Part shown: positions 8,118 through 18,802 of the stretch, one piece after another | How positions within the stretch are numbered: position 1 is the first letter of the stretch | How the letters are laid out: every line of letters starts with the position of its first letter | Origin: Pedobacter insulae | Lineage (GTDB): Bacteria > Bacteroidota > Bacteroidia > Sphingobacteriales > Sphingobacteriaceae | Reading direction: 5' to 3' | Assembly (NCBI RefSeq): GCF_900113525.1 | Contig: NZ_FOPP01000006.1 | Span: forward strand, 1 to 64,000 | DNA: 64,000 bases | Made by a program: the position numbers and the translations under genes | Notes under the pieces: model-generated | Told to the model about the DNA's origin: nothing | The model's input: only the letters and a program-made list of their open reading frames with translations | Databases searched by the model: none

Positions 8118-9188
8118 ATGGTTATGAAAATTCAATATCTCCTCTTATTCACTTGTTTTATTCCATTTTATACGATGGCTCAAGATTTTTCAAAAATAGA
8201 CGAGATCTTAAAAGATTATGATGGTAGCAAGCCCGGTGCTGCTTTGGCTATCATTAGAGACGGAAAAGTAATTTATAGCAAAGGCTATGGATTAAGTGAT
8301 TTAGAATCTCATCAAAAAGTAACGGACCAAAGTAATTTTCGACTAGCTTCGGTGACTAAACAATTTACCGCAGCAGCTATATTACAACTTATTGAGCGTG
8401 GAAAATTGAGCTTAAAAACCAAACTAAATGATTGTTTTGATGCCTTACCAAGCTATGCAACGACGATCAATATCCGACAGATGTTAAACCACACTTCGGG
8501 AATACTAGATTACGATGACTTTATTGATGAAAGTGAAAAAACAGCTCAATTAGCTGATGCCGATGTGCTAAAAGCTTGCAGGAGCTTTAGCAAAACTTAT
8601 TTCGAACCAGGAACAACTTATCGCTATAGCAACACCGCTTATGTATTACTAGGTTTAATTATTGAAAAATATAGCGGTATGCCTTATTCTGATTATTTAG
8701 CAAAACATATTTTCAAACCTTTAAAAATGAAAAATACCATTGCTTATGTAAAAGGAGTAAACGAGATTAGTCATCGAGCCTACGGATACGGCACAAGCCA
8801 AGGTAAATGGATTAGAAAAGATCAAAGTAGTACCAGTGCTACCCTGGGCGATGGGGGCATTTATAGCAACCTGAAGGATCTCACAAAATGGGACGCTGCC
8901 CTATATTTGGATAAAATTCTTCCTAAAAAAGTATGGTTGTCTGCCTTCGAGCAACAAAGTTTAAAAAATGGAACGAAAATAGCGTATGGGTTTGGATGGC
9001 ATTTAAAACAAAGTAGCAGTGGGCAGGCTATAGTTTATCATACAGGAAGCACTACAAGTTTTAGAAACGTATTTTACCGAATTCCGGAAGAAAAACTCAG
9101 CCTTATTTTGTTAACCAATAGAAATACGCCAGAGGAAACCGAAATGACAACCTTAGCTGAGAAAATTCTTTCAAAACTAATATTTTAG
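8118..9188 (+). CDS. Exported serine hydrolase, beta-lactamase/DD-peptidase fold (class C-like)
   Basis: A 356-residue protein with a signal peptide ending around YTMAQ (residue 21). The three penicillin-recognising motifs are present: SVTK (78-81, nucleophile Ser78), YSN (170-172) and HTG (308-310). GGIYSN at about 246 is also typical of the beta-lactamase-related family PF00144. It may be an esterase, a D-aminopeptidase or a peptidoglycan peptidase; true beta-lactamase activity cannot be inferred. It starts 6 nt after recN and may be co-transcribed. An alternative start is ATG 8124. No copy of the BlaI-like operator is seen upstream, so control by the nearby repressor is not supported. Confidence 0.88.
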   Translation: MVMKIQYLLLFTCFIPFYTMAQDFSKIDEILKDYDGSKPGAALAIIRDGKVIYSKGYGLSDLESHQKVTDQSNFRLASVTKQFTAAAILQLIERGKLSLKTKLNDCFDALPSYATTINIRQMLNHTSGILDYDDFIDESEKTAQLADADVLKACRSFSKTYFEPGTTYRYSNTAYVLLGLIIEKYSGMPYSDYLAKHIFKPLKMKNTIAYVKGVNEISHRAYGYGTSQGKWIRKDQSSTSATLGDGGIYSNLKDLTKWDAALYLDKILPKKVWLSAFEQQSLKNGTKIAYGFGWHLKQSSSGQAIVYHTGSTTSFRNVFYRIPEEKLSLILLTNRNTPEETEMTTLAEKILSKLIF

Positions 9189-9201
9189 TTAAATTTAACG
9201 G

Positions 9202-10416
9202 ATGAAAAGTTTTTATCTGGGTTTTATATTATGTGTATGTCTTAGTGCCCACGTTTTTGCACAAGAAGGATATATAATTAGTGGTACGATAAAAGATAAA
9301 AAAGAGGTCTTACCCGGTGCCAGCGTGTATGTAAGCGGATATAAGATTGCTACAGTTACCAATGGCGACGGAAAATTTAGCTTACCGAAACTTGCTCCCG
9401 GCAATTATGACATTCTAATACAAATGATCGGATATAACCCCTATTCAAAAAACATCATTATCTCCGACAAAGCAATTGATGTTACCATAACGCTCACCGA
9501 GAATACAACATTTTTAAAAGAAGTTGTGATTAAGCCAGATCCCAATCGTGCCTATTATTTGGCCTTATTTAAAGAATATTTTATCGGCAAATCGCCAAAT
9601 GCAGCGCAGTGCAAAATACTTAATACGAATGTATTAAATTTCTATGACGACAAAGAAACCAGAACAGTAACGACAACGGCGAGCGATTTTTTGATTATAG
9701 AAAATGTTGCGTTAGGCTACAGAATAAAGTACCTGTTAGAAAGCTTTGAATATGACTATAAAACAAAGATTATTTACTACGCCGGACACCCACATTTTGA
9801 AGAATTAAGCGGCAGTAAAGCGAAGAAAAAGAAATGGCTTAGGAACCGGGAGATTGCTTACAATGGTTCAATCCAACATTTTTTCAAATCCCTATACCAC
9901 AATACGATTGCCGAAAATGGTTTCGTCATTAATAAGCTCGGAACAATTCCCAATACAAACAGAAAACCAGATAGCTTAATAAACGCAAACATTAAAAGAT
10001 TGACTGCAGGTAAACAAGGCCTAGTAAATTCATTAACCTTTAACGGAGATGACTCCTTATCATATTGGATTAAGCAAAGGAATTTACCAAAGACATTCAA
10101 CACAGTTAACAGAGCTGATGTCTTGATTGATACTTTGGTAAAAAGACAGGATAAAGATCTTAAGATGATCAAATTTAAAGATGCACTTTACATAATTTAT
10201 AAGAACGAGACGGAAGATTCAGCCTATACACATTCGGGGCATAAGCAAAATCGTCCCTTAGATGTAGGTAATTTTCAGATTTCTGTCCTCAGTTTAATCG
10301 AGCCCAGCATTAGTTTTTACGCTAACGGCGGGGTTTATAGTCCAAAAAGCAGTTTATACAGTGGCTATTGGGCCTATGAAAAAATGGCCGATATGGTGCC
10401 CATGGAATATCGTTAG
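9202..10416 (+). CDS. Exported carboxypeptidase-regulatory-like domain protein
   Basis: A 404-residue exported protein with a signal peptide (cleavage near HVFAQ, residue 21). A CarboxypepD_reg-like beta-sandwich follows (about 25-105), with GTIKDKKEVLPGASVYV and NGDGKFSLPKLAPGNYDI, the pattern also seen at the start of SusC-type proteins. The remaining 300 residues are a domain seen in many Bacteroidota outer-envelope proteins of unknown function. No TonB-dependent receptor barrel follows, so it is not a truncated SusC. It lies 13 nt after the serine hydrolase and ends 2 nt before the convergent gene's stop. Confidence 0.82.
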   Translation: MKSFYLGFILCVCLSAHVFAQEGYIISGTIKDKKEVLPGASVYVSGYKIATVTNGDGKFSLPKLAPGNYDILIQMIGYNPYSKNIIISDKAIDVTITLTENTTFLKEVVIKPDPNRAYYLALFKEYFIGKSPNAAQCKILNTNVLNFYDDKETRTVTTTASDFLIIENVALGYRIKYLLESFEYDYKTKIIYYAGHPHFEELSGSKAKKKKWLRNREIAYNGSIQHFFKSLYHNTIAENGFVINKLGTIPNTNRKPDSLINANIKRLTAGKQGLVNSLTFNGDDSLSYWIKQRNLPKTFNTVNRADVLIDTLVKRQDKDLKMIKFKDALYIIYKNETEDSAYTHSGHKQNRPLDVGNFQISVLSLIEPSISFYANGGVYSPKSSLYSGYWAYEKMADMVPMEYR

Positions 10417-10418
10417 CA

Positions 10419-11918
10419 TTAATTAACCTGTAGCGGTTTACTGCCTACGCTTTCTACACCCGCTAGATCTACCGTTTTTAACTGATAAATATTCAATTGC
10501 CCAGCCACATAACTCCTTGTAGCCACTGCATCCTTGTCAGGAGATACGGTTTCAATTAACATGAAAGCCTTACCGTTCCACTTATAGAGTTTATAAACCT
10601 TTACCTTTAATGTTTCGTCTTTCAGCCATTTAATATTCAAAACATTATCATAAACGGCAGCTTTCAGGTATGTCGGACCAAATTCTCGTTCAAATGGATT
10701 CTTGTAGACAAAGGTCATGCTAGGGATACTTTCTTTATTTACCCCTATGGATTTGACCTGGAATGCATCTCCATCTTTAAGATTTGCGATAGTCAAATAA
10801 TTTATTTGATTATCAGTGTAGCCATCTTTTAATAACCTAAAGGCTGTTTCTCCTTTTCTTTTTTGGTAAACCTGATATCCGGAAATCTCTTGTCGACGCA
10901 AGCTATCAACGGTCCAAACCAAACTATAGGTCGTGTCATTCGCCGTCAATATTCGCAAATCAGTAGGCGGGGCTATTCCTTGGCTACCAAAACCAAAGGA
11001 AATTGTCGCCGTATCAGAATGTTTACTTAAATCAAATGAATTGCTTTCCGCTACCACAACATATTGATACATTTCCCTGGGTTTTAACGAGCTCAGTGTG
11101 TCCTTCCAGAGATATTGCCCAGTTTTATTTTTAAAAATTAAAGGAGAGGAAACTTCAAATTCTCCAGCATTCCCTATTCTTTTCTTAATATAAAATCCTC
11201 TTGCAAATTCATTGTTATTCTTCCAGCTAACTACAATGGCTTTATTTCTCTGTTCAGTTTTTATCCCATTAACTTTATAGGGTATGATAGGAAATTGGGG
11301 TACCACAACAACTGAGGCAGATGAATAAACTCTATCACTGTTAAACCCCTTCATATCTAATCTATAAAAGAATGGTTCATTGGCATCGTTTACCTTGTCA
11401 ATATATAAAGTGTCTTGAGGATTGATATTTGAAATCAACTGATATTTACCATCCATCGATCGACTACGCAAAAGTGCGATGTCTTTTACCCAATAGTTAT
11501 CAGATATTTTCCAGTTTAAGATAATATTGTTCGTATGCTTTGCATTAACCGCATTAAAAACTGTTGCGATTGGCCTAACGTCAGGCGCGAAGGCATAGGC
11601 CCATATACTTTCTGCATCTACCGTTAAGGTGTCCTTCTTAATTTTTAAAATGTACTGATATACACCAGGAGAATTCCTTACACTTGTATCAGCAAATTTT
11701 ACAGTTGTGCGAGTGGCTATTTTTTTATTTGCTCTAATTAATTTTTCTCCGTCATTGCCTTTTCGATATACGTTCATCACTAAAGTATCTGTTCCAGCAA
11801 TTTTTATTGGATTGTAACTCAAAATTATATCCCCACCTTCATAAGTAGCTGTTACTTTTTGTTGCGCAACAATTGAAGTTGAAACCAGGAGCAGGAAACT
11901 TCCTATTAAATATTTCAT
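10419..11918 (-). CDS. Exported fibronectin type III-like repeat protein
   Basis: A 499-residue exported protein with a signal peptide (cleavage near STSIVAQ, residue 18). The mature part is built of about four fibronectin-III-like beta-sandwich repeats. Recurring cues are NNIILNWKIS, NKAIVVSWKNN, TYSLVWTVDSL and NVLNIKWLK in B strands, and YQYVVVAES and FYRLDM in F strands. There is no catalytic motif and no obvious type IX sorting domain. It is the last gene of the leftward surface cluster, 20 nt after the giant protein. A structural or binding role at the cell surface is inferred. Confidence 0.8.
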   Translation of the reverse strand: MKYLIGSFLLLVSTSIVAQQKVTATYEGGDIILSYNPIKIAGTDTLVMNVYRKGNDGEKLIRANKKIATRTTVKFADTSVRNSPGVYQYILKIKKDTLTVDAESIWAYAFAPDVRPIATVFNAVNAKHTNNIILNWKISDNYWVKDIALLRSRSMDGKYQLISNINPQDTLYIDKVNDANEPFFYRLDMKGFNSDRVYSSASVVVVPQFPIIPYKVNGIKTEQRNKAIVVSWKNNNEFARGFYIKKRIGNAGEFEVSSPLIFKNKTGQYLWKDTLSSLKPREMYQYVVVAESNSFDLSKHSDTATISFGFGSQGIAPPTDLRILTANDTTYSLVWTVDSLRRQEISGYQVYQKRKGETAFRLLKDGYTDNQINYLTIANLKDGDAFQVKSIGVNKESIPSMTFVYKNPFEREFGPTYLKAAVYDNVLNIKWLKDETLKVKVYKLYKWNGKAFMLIETVSPDKDAVATRSYVAGQLNIYQLKTVDLAGVESVGSKPLQVN

Positions 11919-11938
11919 GATCGTATTTTTAAATTTAA

Positions 11939-14900
11939 TTAAAGAGATGGTTTAAAACTAAAACCACTTCCATCTTTCTTTAGCTCCAACTTCGGATTAA
12001 CACCTATTTGTCCAAGGCAGTAGGATATATTGGCACTTATGCCGAAGAGAATAGAACCACCCAAGCCATTTGCATCATACATCAAGGTGAATTTCCCTGC
12101 TGCACCTCCCGACAAACCAATTGTGCACAATTCGAGATCATACAGACAGGATGCATTAGCATAGGCTATACCCCCAATGCTTACAGTTTTTGAACCGTCT
12201 GAATCTAATATAAAATTAATATCTACCCCCGCAGAAAAATCAAATACAGGAACAAAAGCCCCTACCAGAGGAATATCTTTTAAACTTGGACCTGGGAGCT
12301 GTGGCAAGTCATTTTTATCTAGCGATTTCATAACGTTCACATAAAAACCTTTTAGGCCATTATTAAGCCCAGTTGGCAATTGGCTGTTGAGTGTAACACC
12401 CTGTAATTTTTGACCTAAATAAGTCGGGAACGCCGAGGTATAATAGCCTAAAGCTATACCACTTTTAAAGCCTCCTGTTATACAACTTGGTAAAGCCGTA
12501 ACCGATGCATCAGTTACAATACCTACTACAAGAAATCCATTTTTATCGATTTGCAAATTAATATTTGCATCATTAATTGTTACGGGGCCAATTGGCAAAT
12601 TAGCGTCTACCAAATTTAAAGTACCACTAAATGAGGCTTTATCAAAATCGAAAACAATATCAAGATCTCCAAACGGCGTACTAATTCCATCAAGTTGAAG
12701 TCCTTTCCCTCCCTCTTTATTTTTAATAGCACCGTTGACTTGGAAATCTATTAAATCGCCACCTTGAGCAAATAAATTTTTGCCTTCTTTGTTTACAAAA
12801 TTGGTTGGTTTCCCGATAAAATTAACCAAAGTCCATTTGTTATTTGAAACAAAGTTTCCGCCACTTTGGATCTCCATATTTTTAGCGCCCATCGCAATTT
12901 TTTGCTTTGGCAAGAAGTCCATTTTAATAACTCCAGGTGTTTTCGTCAGTGTCCCCCTAATACCTTTAATAGCATCTTCGGGCCCATTTTTGTAGATCAA
13001 AACCCTTCCTTCTACGGCAAGGTTATCCTGTGATAGCTGAAAGGAAGTGCCTTCAAATTTAACTTTCCCTTCCATTTCAACATCGGTTTGCAATTTATCC
13101 ACGGTTAAAACATTTCCGTTTTTATCGGCAAATTGGCTCAAAGGATTTTTCGTGTATTTAAACCTACCGGTAACGTTTGCTGGAGCTCCTGGTATCTCTA
13201 AATTCGTATTGCCAACTAGCGTAAAGAAATCATCGGCCACGTCAATACCCGTAACATCTTGCGATAGCACATTGTAGTAGTTAATTTTTGTAGGTGCTAC
13301 AATAATTGTTTTATGCTTTCCATCACTGTAATCGGTTAGCATATTAATATTTACTCTGGATTTACCCATTCCCGGCAAGTCATCTACGTATGCTACCGTT
13401 TCGGCACTACTTGCAAGATTTAAGCGGTAATGTGGTTTTTGATCAAACGGAGCAGCTGGGTCGAAATTTAAAGTCATCTTCGCATCCGCCGCTAATTTTA
13501 GCGGAGTGATATTGGCCAAAGTTAGCGCCTCCTTACCTGTTAACTTTGAAATCCCTAAATCAACACTAGCAGGCATTATGATTAAATCTTTTAGCGTTAC
13601 CTGCGGTAAGCTTGTTTTTAAAGTGCCGTTTAAAACTTTAAATCCACCTTGATTAATATCATAAGATAGTCCTGTACCTAAGATAGCCCATTTCTCTAAA
13701 GGCATATTAATGTTGCCATCATACTGTTTCCATTCTATATTGTTCTGTGTTACCGTGAAACTTCCAGCAGGCATTGTTTTAGCGTCCAAAAGCGGTATAT
13801 TCAAGAGAACATTCGCATTCATATGATATCCATCAGCATTAAATTTAGAGCCAGTGCCAAGTTTCGCCGTAAAATTGTGAATGCTAAAACTGTCCTTACC
13901 ATATAACGCCTGTAAACCATACCTGCTTTCTGCTGCAAAATCTGGCTTAGCAGAAAACACCTTTGTTGGATTATTTACCAGTGCTGCACTTCCACCTAAA
14001 CGATAAGAACTACCAATTAAAAATTTGCCGGTGTATTTATAGCTAAAATTAAAAGATGATAATTCGGAGGTCAGAAATCCTTCTAAAACCCCATAGCTAC
14101 CATCTAATCTGATAACAAGCTTGTTGTATACCTTTTCTTGATCGGAAGCAATAACCTCGCATGCATACTTATCATAAACCATTACCTTTAAGGAAGTAGC
14201 CTCTACGTTTATCACTTTTGTCGTTGGACTAAAACCATTTTTTGAAGTTTGTACAGCCAGTTGCACAAAAGGCAATTTAGTTTCGCTAAGTTCCATTTTA
14301 AAACCATTATTGCTAGGTAATTTAATGAAAGCTCCAGTAATTACCGATGTAGCATAGCTTTGTTTAACTAGCGAGTGAACTTCTATTGGCAAGCCCCAAA
14401 TTTCGGCCTTAGCACTTAGTGCTGTTAGCGAGAAATTAGCAATTGGATTACTAGGCGATGCTTCCAATTCTGACCTAACATAACCTGGTGCACCACTTTT
14501 TACAGCATAAATCTTGATAGGCAGATCTGCATAATACTGTCCATAGGAAAACCAAAACTTAGGACTAGTGGATCCATATAGGGTGTACTTTCCATCCATA
14601 CCTGTTGTGGTAGAATTTTGAACTTCGCCATCAGCATTTGTACCACTTATGGTATAAACTCTGGCTCCAGCAATTGGCAAACCCGTAGTTGCATCTTTCA
14701 CAACACCGCTTATAATTTGTGCTTTACGCAATGCAATCACAATGGGTGCTCCAGGTTCCTTCCTAATCGGTATCGACTTATAGTCATCATAAGTTACATA
14801 ATTAGTAGCAACCACTCGAACTTTAAATTCATTACCCGGACTTGCTATAGCGTACTCTTTTGTTAATCCGGTATAAGGGTCGCTATTGTGATATTCATAG

Positions 14901-17900
14901 GTATTGTTGCCAATACCAACGTAGCTACTAATAGGTTGACCACTGTCTGCATCTACAACTTTAAAAATAACGCGATGCAGTTTTTCCTTTAAAACAATGG
15001 TACCATTTACTTTCCCCAAATTATTCGTGATCATAGTCATATCACTTTCCTTGATGTTAGGATATAAGCTTTCACCGAAATAGTTATCCACCACGGGTGC
15101 AATTGTTAGAGACTGATAACCACTTTGTGTTCTTTCAATATAAAACACCCCACCATTATAGGTTTTGATATAAGGACCATTTCCAACTTTTACATTGGCC
15201 ATTACAGGTTGCCCTTTTTCATTAACCACCCTTCCATATACTGCTCCCACTCCTACCATCACTTGCTCTGCAGTGGAGGGGAAACGTTCGCCTAATGCTA
15301 TGTTTTGTTGATTGGCAACGTATTTATCAGCGAAACCCAGCTTAGAGATAACAATGGTACGCAAACGGTTTTCCTTTAAATCTTTAATTTGCAAATAGCC
15401 ATTTGCATCGGTTTTGAAATACTCATCTTCCACTAAGGTTTTTTTCTGATCGTTGGTATATCCTTGTATATGAACACTTGCATAAGGTACTGCTTGTGTA
15501 GCCCCATTTTGCACCGTGATAGCCCTAAGGTAAATCTCAGGAAGTTTAGGTTTCAATATAATCGGCTTCGCAGCAATTTTTGTTTCAACTATAAAGTCGC
15601 TATTAAATTTAGCATATAAATCACCCACCGATCCTCCTTTTAACAATTCACCGTTTTGAGACCGGTAGTTAAAATTCCCTTCAAAAGGGTTAACTGGAAC
15701 GCGAGGGAGATGGCCATGGGTAATCAATAGATTTGTAAATCTCGCAAAGCCGTTGGCATCAGTTTTTACAACAGCAACAAGTGGTAAATCAATATCATCC
15801 GATTTATCGTCTTTTACCTTGGTAGTTTGATTAGCGTAACTTTCTGCGTCTGCCTCCCATGGCATAGTTATATTATTATCTTGCTGATCAGAGCTGCTTG
15901 TCGGGCCCCACCATGCTCCATCAGGTGGAGGTGTAAAAAATGTATGTTGATCCAACATCTCTACAGGGTAGTTCGCTAATGGTTTGCCTGAAGTTACCGC
16001 TTGATTACTTGTTTTATCGCTTACGACTTGAACGGTGTAATTGTAGCTTTTAACAAAAACGATTTCATCTGGAATCGTAACTGTTTTTCCTACCTGAGGC
16101 ATCACATAAACGTCGGGACTTGTAAAATAGCGTTCATCACTAAATTCTCCAATATCACCAGGTACGTGATGTCTACCAACAATCATCCTAATAACCCCAA
16201 AATAACTGTACTCTTTACTTGCTTCAGTTACTTTACCCGTACCTATATAGCCAATCTTGTAGTTGTTTACAAAGGTATAGCTAAAACTGCCGTCTTCTTT
16301 TAGCGTAGTACTTCCGATATTTCGTATGCCTGATATTTTTTCTCCGTTTAGTACCAAAGGATACATATCCGTTGAGTAACCTGGATAAGGTTTGAGTTCA
16401 CTGAGTTTTTTAGGGTTTTTCGTTTGGCTCTGCAGTACTACATACACAAAGTTCAACTTTACACTTTTTAAAGGATGGATATCGACCCCTATGGGAAAAG
16501 TATTGTTTTCGAAATAACTAGGGAAATTGTTATTGTCATATTTATCCACTGAAATCATTTTAGGAGCACCGGAAGCGTTTACCCCACCTTTTGGATCAAT
16601 TTGGAACATAGAGGTCACAGGCGGAAAATTAAGTTCTTTCTTTATAGGCACCTCGTTTTCACCCTTGAACCTATAAAATAATTTACCTGCTATCGTACTC
16701 GAAATTGGCGCTGGCGGAGCTACGGCTACTGGTTTAGGAGCGCCTTTATAGGTAAATTCTATAATATTACTTCTTCCAAAATTTTCAATGCGCATGGATT
16801 TACCATCTGGATTGTTGCCGCTGGCAATAACTTGAATAGCATATGTAGCGTCCTCCTCGAGCTTTATGCGTCCATGATTTCTTGCATATATTATATCTTC
16901 GTTAAGTTTAGGAGCCTCCAAAACAAAACTATTAAGCATTTGCTTATAGGATAACACTACCTGAACGTTATTATCCAAGGAGCTTATGGCATCCAATCCT
17001 GGCATTAACTTGACTATTTTTATTTCGTAAGCAGGATCATATGTCGTGTTAGACTTATCCCAGGCAACGTTAATTTTTGGTTGTGAAAAATCATTCAGTT
17101 GAGCAACAATATCGCCAAATTTCGGACTGGTGATTACTGGTGCCAAAGGCAATATCTCTTCGTTTTTTAAAACTGAATATTCAAAAATATTGATGGCACT
17201 ATAACCATCATTTTTAATTGCAGTAGATACTCCCAGATCATTCGCCCTAACTCTCCAAGCATAGGTCCTTCCAACTTTTAATATTGGGTCGGCATTGGTT
17301 ACTCTATAAGTATTTGCATAAAGAACGTCTTTATTAATTAGGAAATCACCCTTCGCAAAAGCCTGGGCAGGATCTGATATTGGCGTAGCAAGTTCCACAA
17401 CCTGAAAATTATATCTGAAATAGCCCTGAACCTTAAAATCCCAATCAAATGCAATATTTTGAGGAGAAGTTAACGTAACCTTACCATTTGCAATTGGGCT
17501 AAGCAATAGAGGCGACTCAACTTCATTTTTTGGATTATAAGAAAATGTATTGATGGTACTTGATGCTGCTAATTTCGATTGAGCTCTAGAAAACTGATCT
17601 ACTGCGCTTACTCTCCAAGCATATCTTTTCCCAACAATTAATGGTGAATTTGAATTCGGCAATGTATAACTCAGGCCATTAACGTTTTCATAGATCACAA
17701 ACTTGTTTAAGCTAAATATTTGCTCAGGATTCCCTCCTGAACCCGGCATTTCCACTACTTGCAAAACATACCCATTTTTCGGTGATGAAACATTTGTCCA
17801 CTGGAAAAATGGCCTGTTGCTTGTTGAAATAATATTTGCATGTTCTTTCGGGCTGGTTAATATCGGAGGCGAGTCTAAATTGACCTGACTTGCATAAGTA

Positions 17901-18784
17901 AATAAATTAGCCTGGCTAACCCCTCCGTTTTTAAAAACAACTTTCCCACTTGGGTCGACAGCCTTTACCCTCCATGCATATAATTTTCCCACTAACAGCG
18001 GTGGGTCTGCCGGAGATAAAACATAAGAAAACCCATTTAATGTTCTATTAACCAAAGGAAATGATACGCTATTTAAAACCTGATTTGGATCTGCGGCACG
18101 CAAAGGCATTTCAGCAATTTGCAAAACATATTGTGTCCCCATGGGAGCAAAACCTGGATTTAGCCAATTAAAAACAACGCTTTGAGGGGTTGTTGAAAAT
18201 ATAGAAAAGTTAGCTGTCGGACTAACCAAAACCGGAGCATCTGGATAGGTAATCGTTATATTGGTACACCCCAAAGGTGCGTTTGACGAGATCAGCTGAT
18301 TGGTATTCATATCTACCGCTTGTATACAAAAACTATAGTTCCCTTCGGGTAAACGAGAAGATTGTACCAGTTTAACTTTATCAACTCCATAAACATTCAA
18401 AGAACTTAAATCGAAAATATCTCTTAAAGCCAACCCATTTAGCTGTTTAGTTTCATTGGGATTTAAGATAAGAGGCTGTAACGGAATATAATTAGACTTT
18501 GTTGTAATTCTGATTCCATTATCTCCGCTAAGTTGACCCGTAAGCTTAATTTTTTTTGACGATGAGGTTAAGTTTCTCACGATTAATAAAACTTTACTCG
18601 CATTTACACCGGCATAGTCTGAATAATATGGGGAATAGGGAGGAAGTATATTTACTGTTAAACTAACTTGGGGGCTTGCTTGTTGACCTAAAGCGTTGAA
18701 ATTAAATACCATCAAAATTAGCATCAAGCATAGTGATCGAAGGAGGCTGCGATAATCTTTATTCATTAGTAATATCTTTTGCAT
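11939..18784 (-). CDS. Giant exported multidomain protein with FN3-like and carboxypeptidase-regulatory-like repeats
   Basis: A 2281-residue exported protein with a signal peptide (about 1-34; alternative start ATG 18766). First comes a beta-rich domain (35-180) with VNILPPYSPYYSDYAGV and LPEGNYSFCIQAVD, which I associate, unverified, with the TANFOR-type domain. Four FN3-like repeats follow (about 185-680), three with YAWRV. A beta-rich spacer leads to four carboxypeptidase-regulatory-like modules (about 1140-1480; GVVKDATTGLPIAGARVY). The 800-residue C-terminal half is beta-rich, with Cys only near the end (SCITGG, SCLYDLELC, SYCLGQ). No enzyme motif is seen. It begins 18 nt after the barrel gene, so the two are co-transcribed. 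Confidence 0.82.
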   Translation of the reverse strand: MQKILLMNKDYRSLLRSLCLMLILMVFNFNALGQQASPQVSLTVNILPPYSPYYSDYAGVNASKVLLIVRNLTSSSKKIKLTGQLSGDNGIRITTKSNYIPLQPLILNPNETKQLNGLALRDIFDLSSLNVYGVDKVKLVQSSRLPEGNYSFCIQAVDMNTNQLISSNAPLGCTNITITYPDAPVLVSPTANFSIFSTTPQSVVFNWLNPGFAPMGTQYVLQIAEMPLRAADPNQVLNSVSFPLVNRTLNGFSYVLSPADPPLLVGKLYAWRVKAVDPSGKVVFKNGGVSQANLFTYASQVNLDSPPILTSPKEHANIISTSNRPFFQWTNVSSPKNGYVLQVVEMPGSGGNPEQIFSLNKFVIYENVNGLSYTLPNSNSPLIVGKRYAWRVSAVDQFSRAQSKLAASSTINTFSYNPKNEVESPLLLSPIANGKVTLTSPQNIAFDWDFKVQGYFRYNFQVVELATPISDPAQAFAKGDFLINKDVLYANTYRVTNADPILKVGRTYAWRVRANDLGVSTAIKNDGYSAINIFEYSVLKNEEILPLAPVITSPKFGDIVAQLNDFSQPKINVAWDKSNTTYDPAYEIKIVKLMPGLDAISSLDNNVQVVLSYKQMLNSFVLEAPKLNEDIIYARNHGRIKLEEDATYAIQVIASGNNPDGKSMRIENFGRSNIIEFTYKGAPKPVAVAPPAPISSTIAGKLFYRFKGENEVPIKKELNFPPVTSMFQIDPKGGVNASGAPKMISVDKYDNNNFPSYFENNTFPIGVDIHPLKSVKLNFVYVVLQSQTKNPKKLSELKPYPGYSTDMYPLVLNGEKISGIRNIGSTTLKEDGSFSYTFVNNYKIGYIGTGKVTEASKEYSYFGVIRMIVGRHHVPGDIGEFSDERYFTSPDVYVMPQVGKTVTIPDEIVFVKSYNYTVQVVSDKTSNQAVTSGKPLANYPVEMLDQHTFFTPPPDGAWWGPTSSSDQQDNNITMPWEADAESYANQTTKVKDDKSDDIDLPLVAVVKTDANGFARFTNLLITHGHLPRVPVNPFEGNFNYRSQNGELLKGGSVGDLYAKFNSDFIVETKIAAKPIILKPKLPEIYLRAITVQNGATQAVPYASVHIQGYTNDQKKTLVEDEYFKTDANGYLQIKDLKENRLRTIVISKLGFADKYVANQQNIALGERFPSTAEQVMVGVGAVYGRVVNEKGQPVMANVKVGNGPYIKTYNGGVFYIERTQSGYQSLTIAPVVDNYFGESLYPNIKESDMTMITNNLGKVNGTIVLKEKLHRVIFKVVDADSGQPISSYVGIGNNTYEYHNSDPYTGLTKEYAIASPGNEFKVRVVATNYVTYDDYKSIPIRKEPGAPIVIALRKAQIISGVVKDATTGLPIAGARVYTISGTNADGEVQNSTTTGMDGKYTLYGSTSPKFWFSYGQYYADLPIKIYAVKSGAPGYVRSELEASPSNPIANFSLTALSAKAEIWGLPIEVHSLVKQSYATSVITGAFIKLPSNNGFKMELSETKLPFVQLAVQTSKNGFSPTTKVINVEATSLKVMVYDKYACEVIASDQEKVYNKLVIRLDGSYGVLEGFLTSELSSFNFSYKYTGKFLIGSSYRLGGSAALVNNPTKVFSAKPDFAAESRYGLQALYGKDSFSIHNFTAKLGTGSKFNADGYHMNANVLLNIPLLDAKTMPAGSFTVTQNNIEWKQYDGNINMPLEKWAILGTGLSYDINQGGFKVLNGTLKTSLPQVTLKDLIIMPASVDLGISKLTGKEALTLANITPLKLAADAKMTLNFDPAAPFDQKPHYRLNLASSAETVAYVDDLPGMGKSRVNINMLTDYSDGKHKTIIVAPTKINYYNVLSQDVTGIDVADDFFTLVGNTNLEIPGAPANVTGRFKYTKNPLSQFADKNGNVLTVDKLQTDVEMEGKVKFEGTSFQLSQDNLAVEGRVLIYKNGPEDAIKGIRGTLTKTPGVIKMDFLPKQKIAMGAKNMEIQSGGNFVSNNKWTLVNFIGKPTNFVNKEGKNLFAQGGDLIDFQVNGAIKNKEGGKGLQLDGISTPFGDLDIVFDFDKASFSGTLNLVDANLPIGPVTINDANINLQIDKNGFLVVGIVTDASVTALPSCITGGFKSGIALGYYTSAFPTYLGQKLQGVTLNSQLPTGLNNGLKGFYVNVMKSLDKNDLPQLPGPSLKDIPLVGAFVPVFDFSAGVDINFILDSDGSKTVSIGGIAYANASCLYDLELCTIGLSGGAAGKFTLMYDANGLGGSILFGISANISYCLGQIGVNPKLELKKDGSGFSFKPSL

Positions 18785-18802
18785 AGCGGATGGGAGTTAG
18801 AA

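Noticed and set aside
8118..9188. Serine hydrolase as the resistance target of the BlaI/BlaR1-like pair
   Set aside because: No TACGAA-N4-TTCGTA site precedes it; it directly follows recN, and the family includes many non-resistance enzymes.
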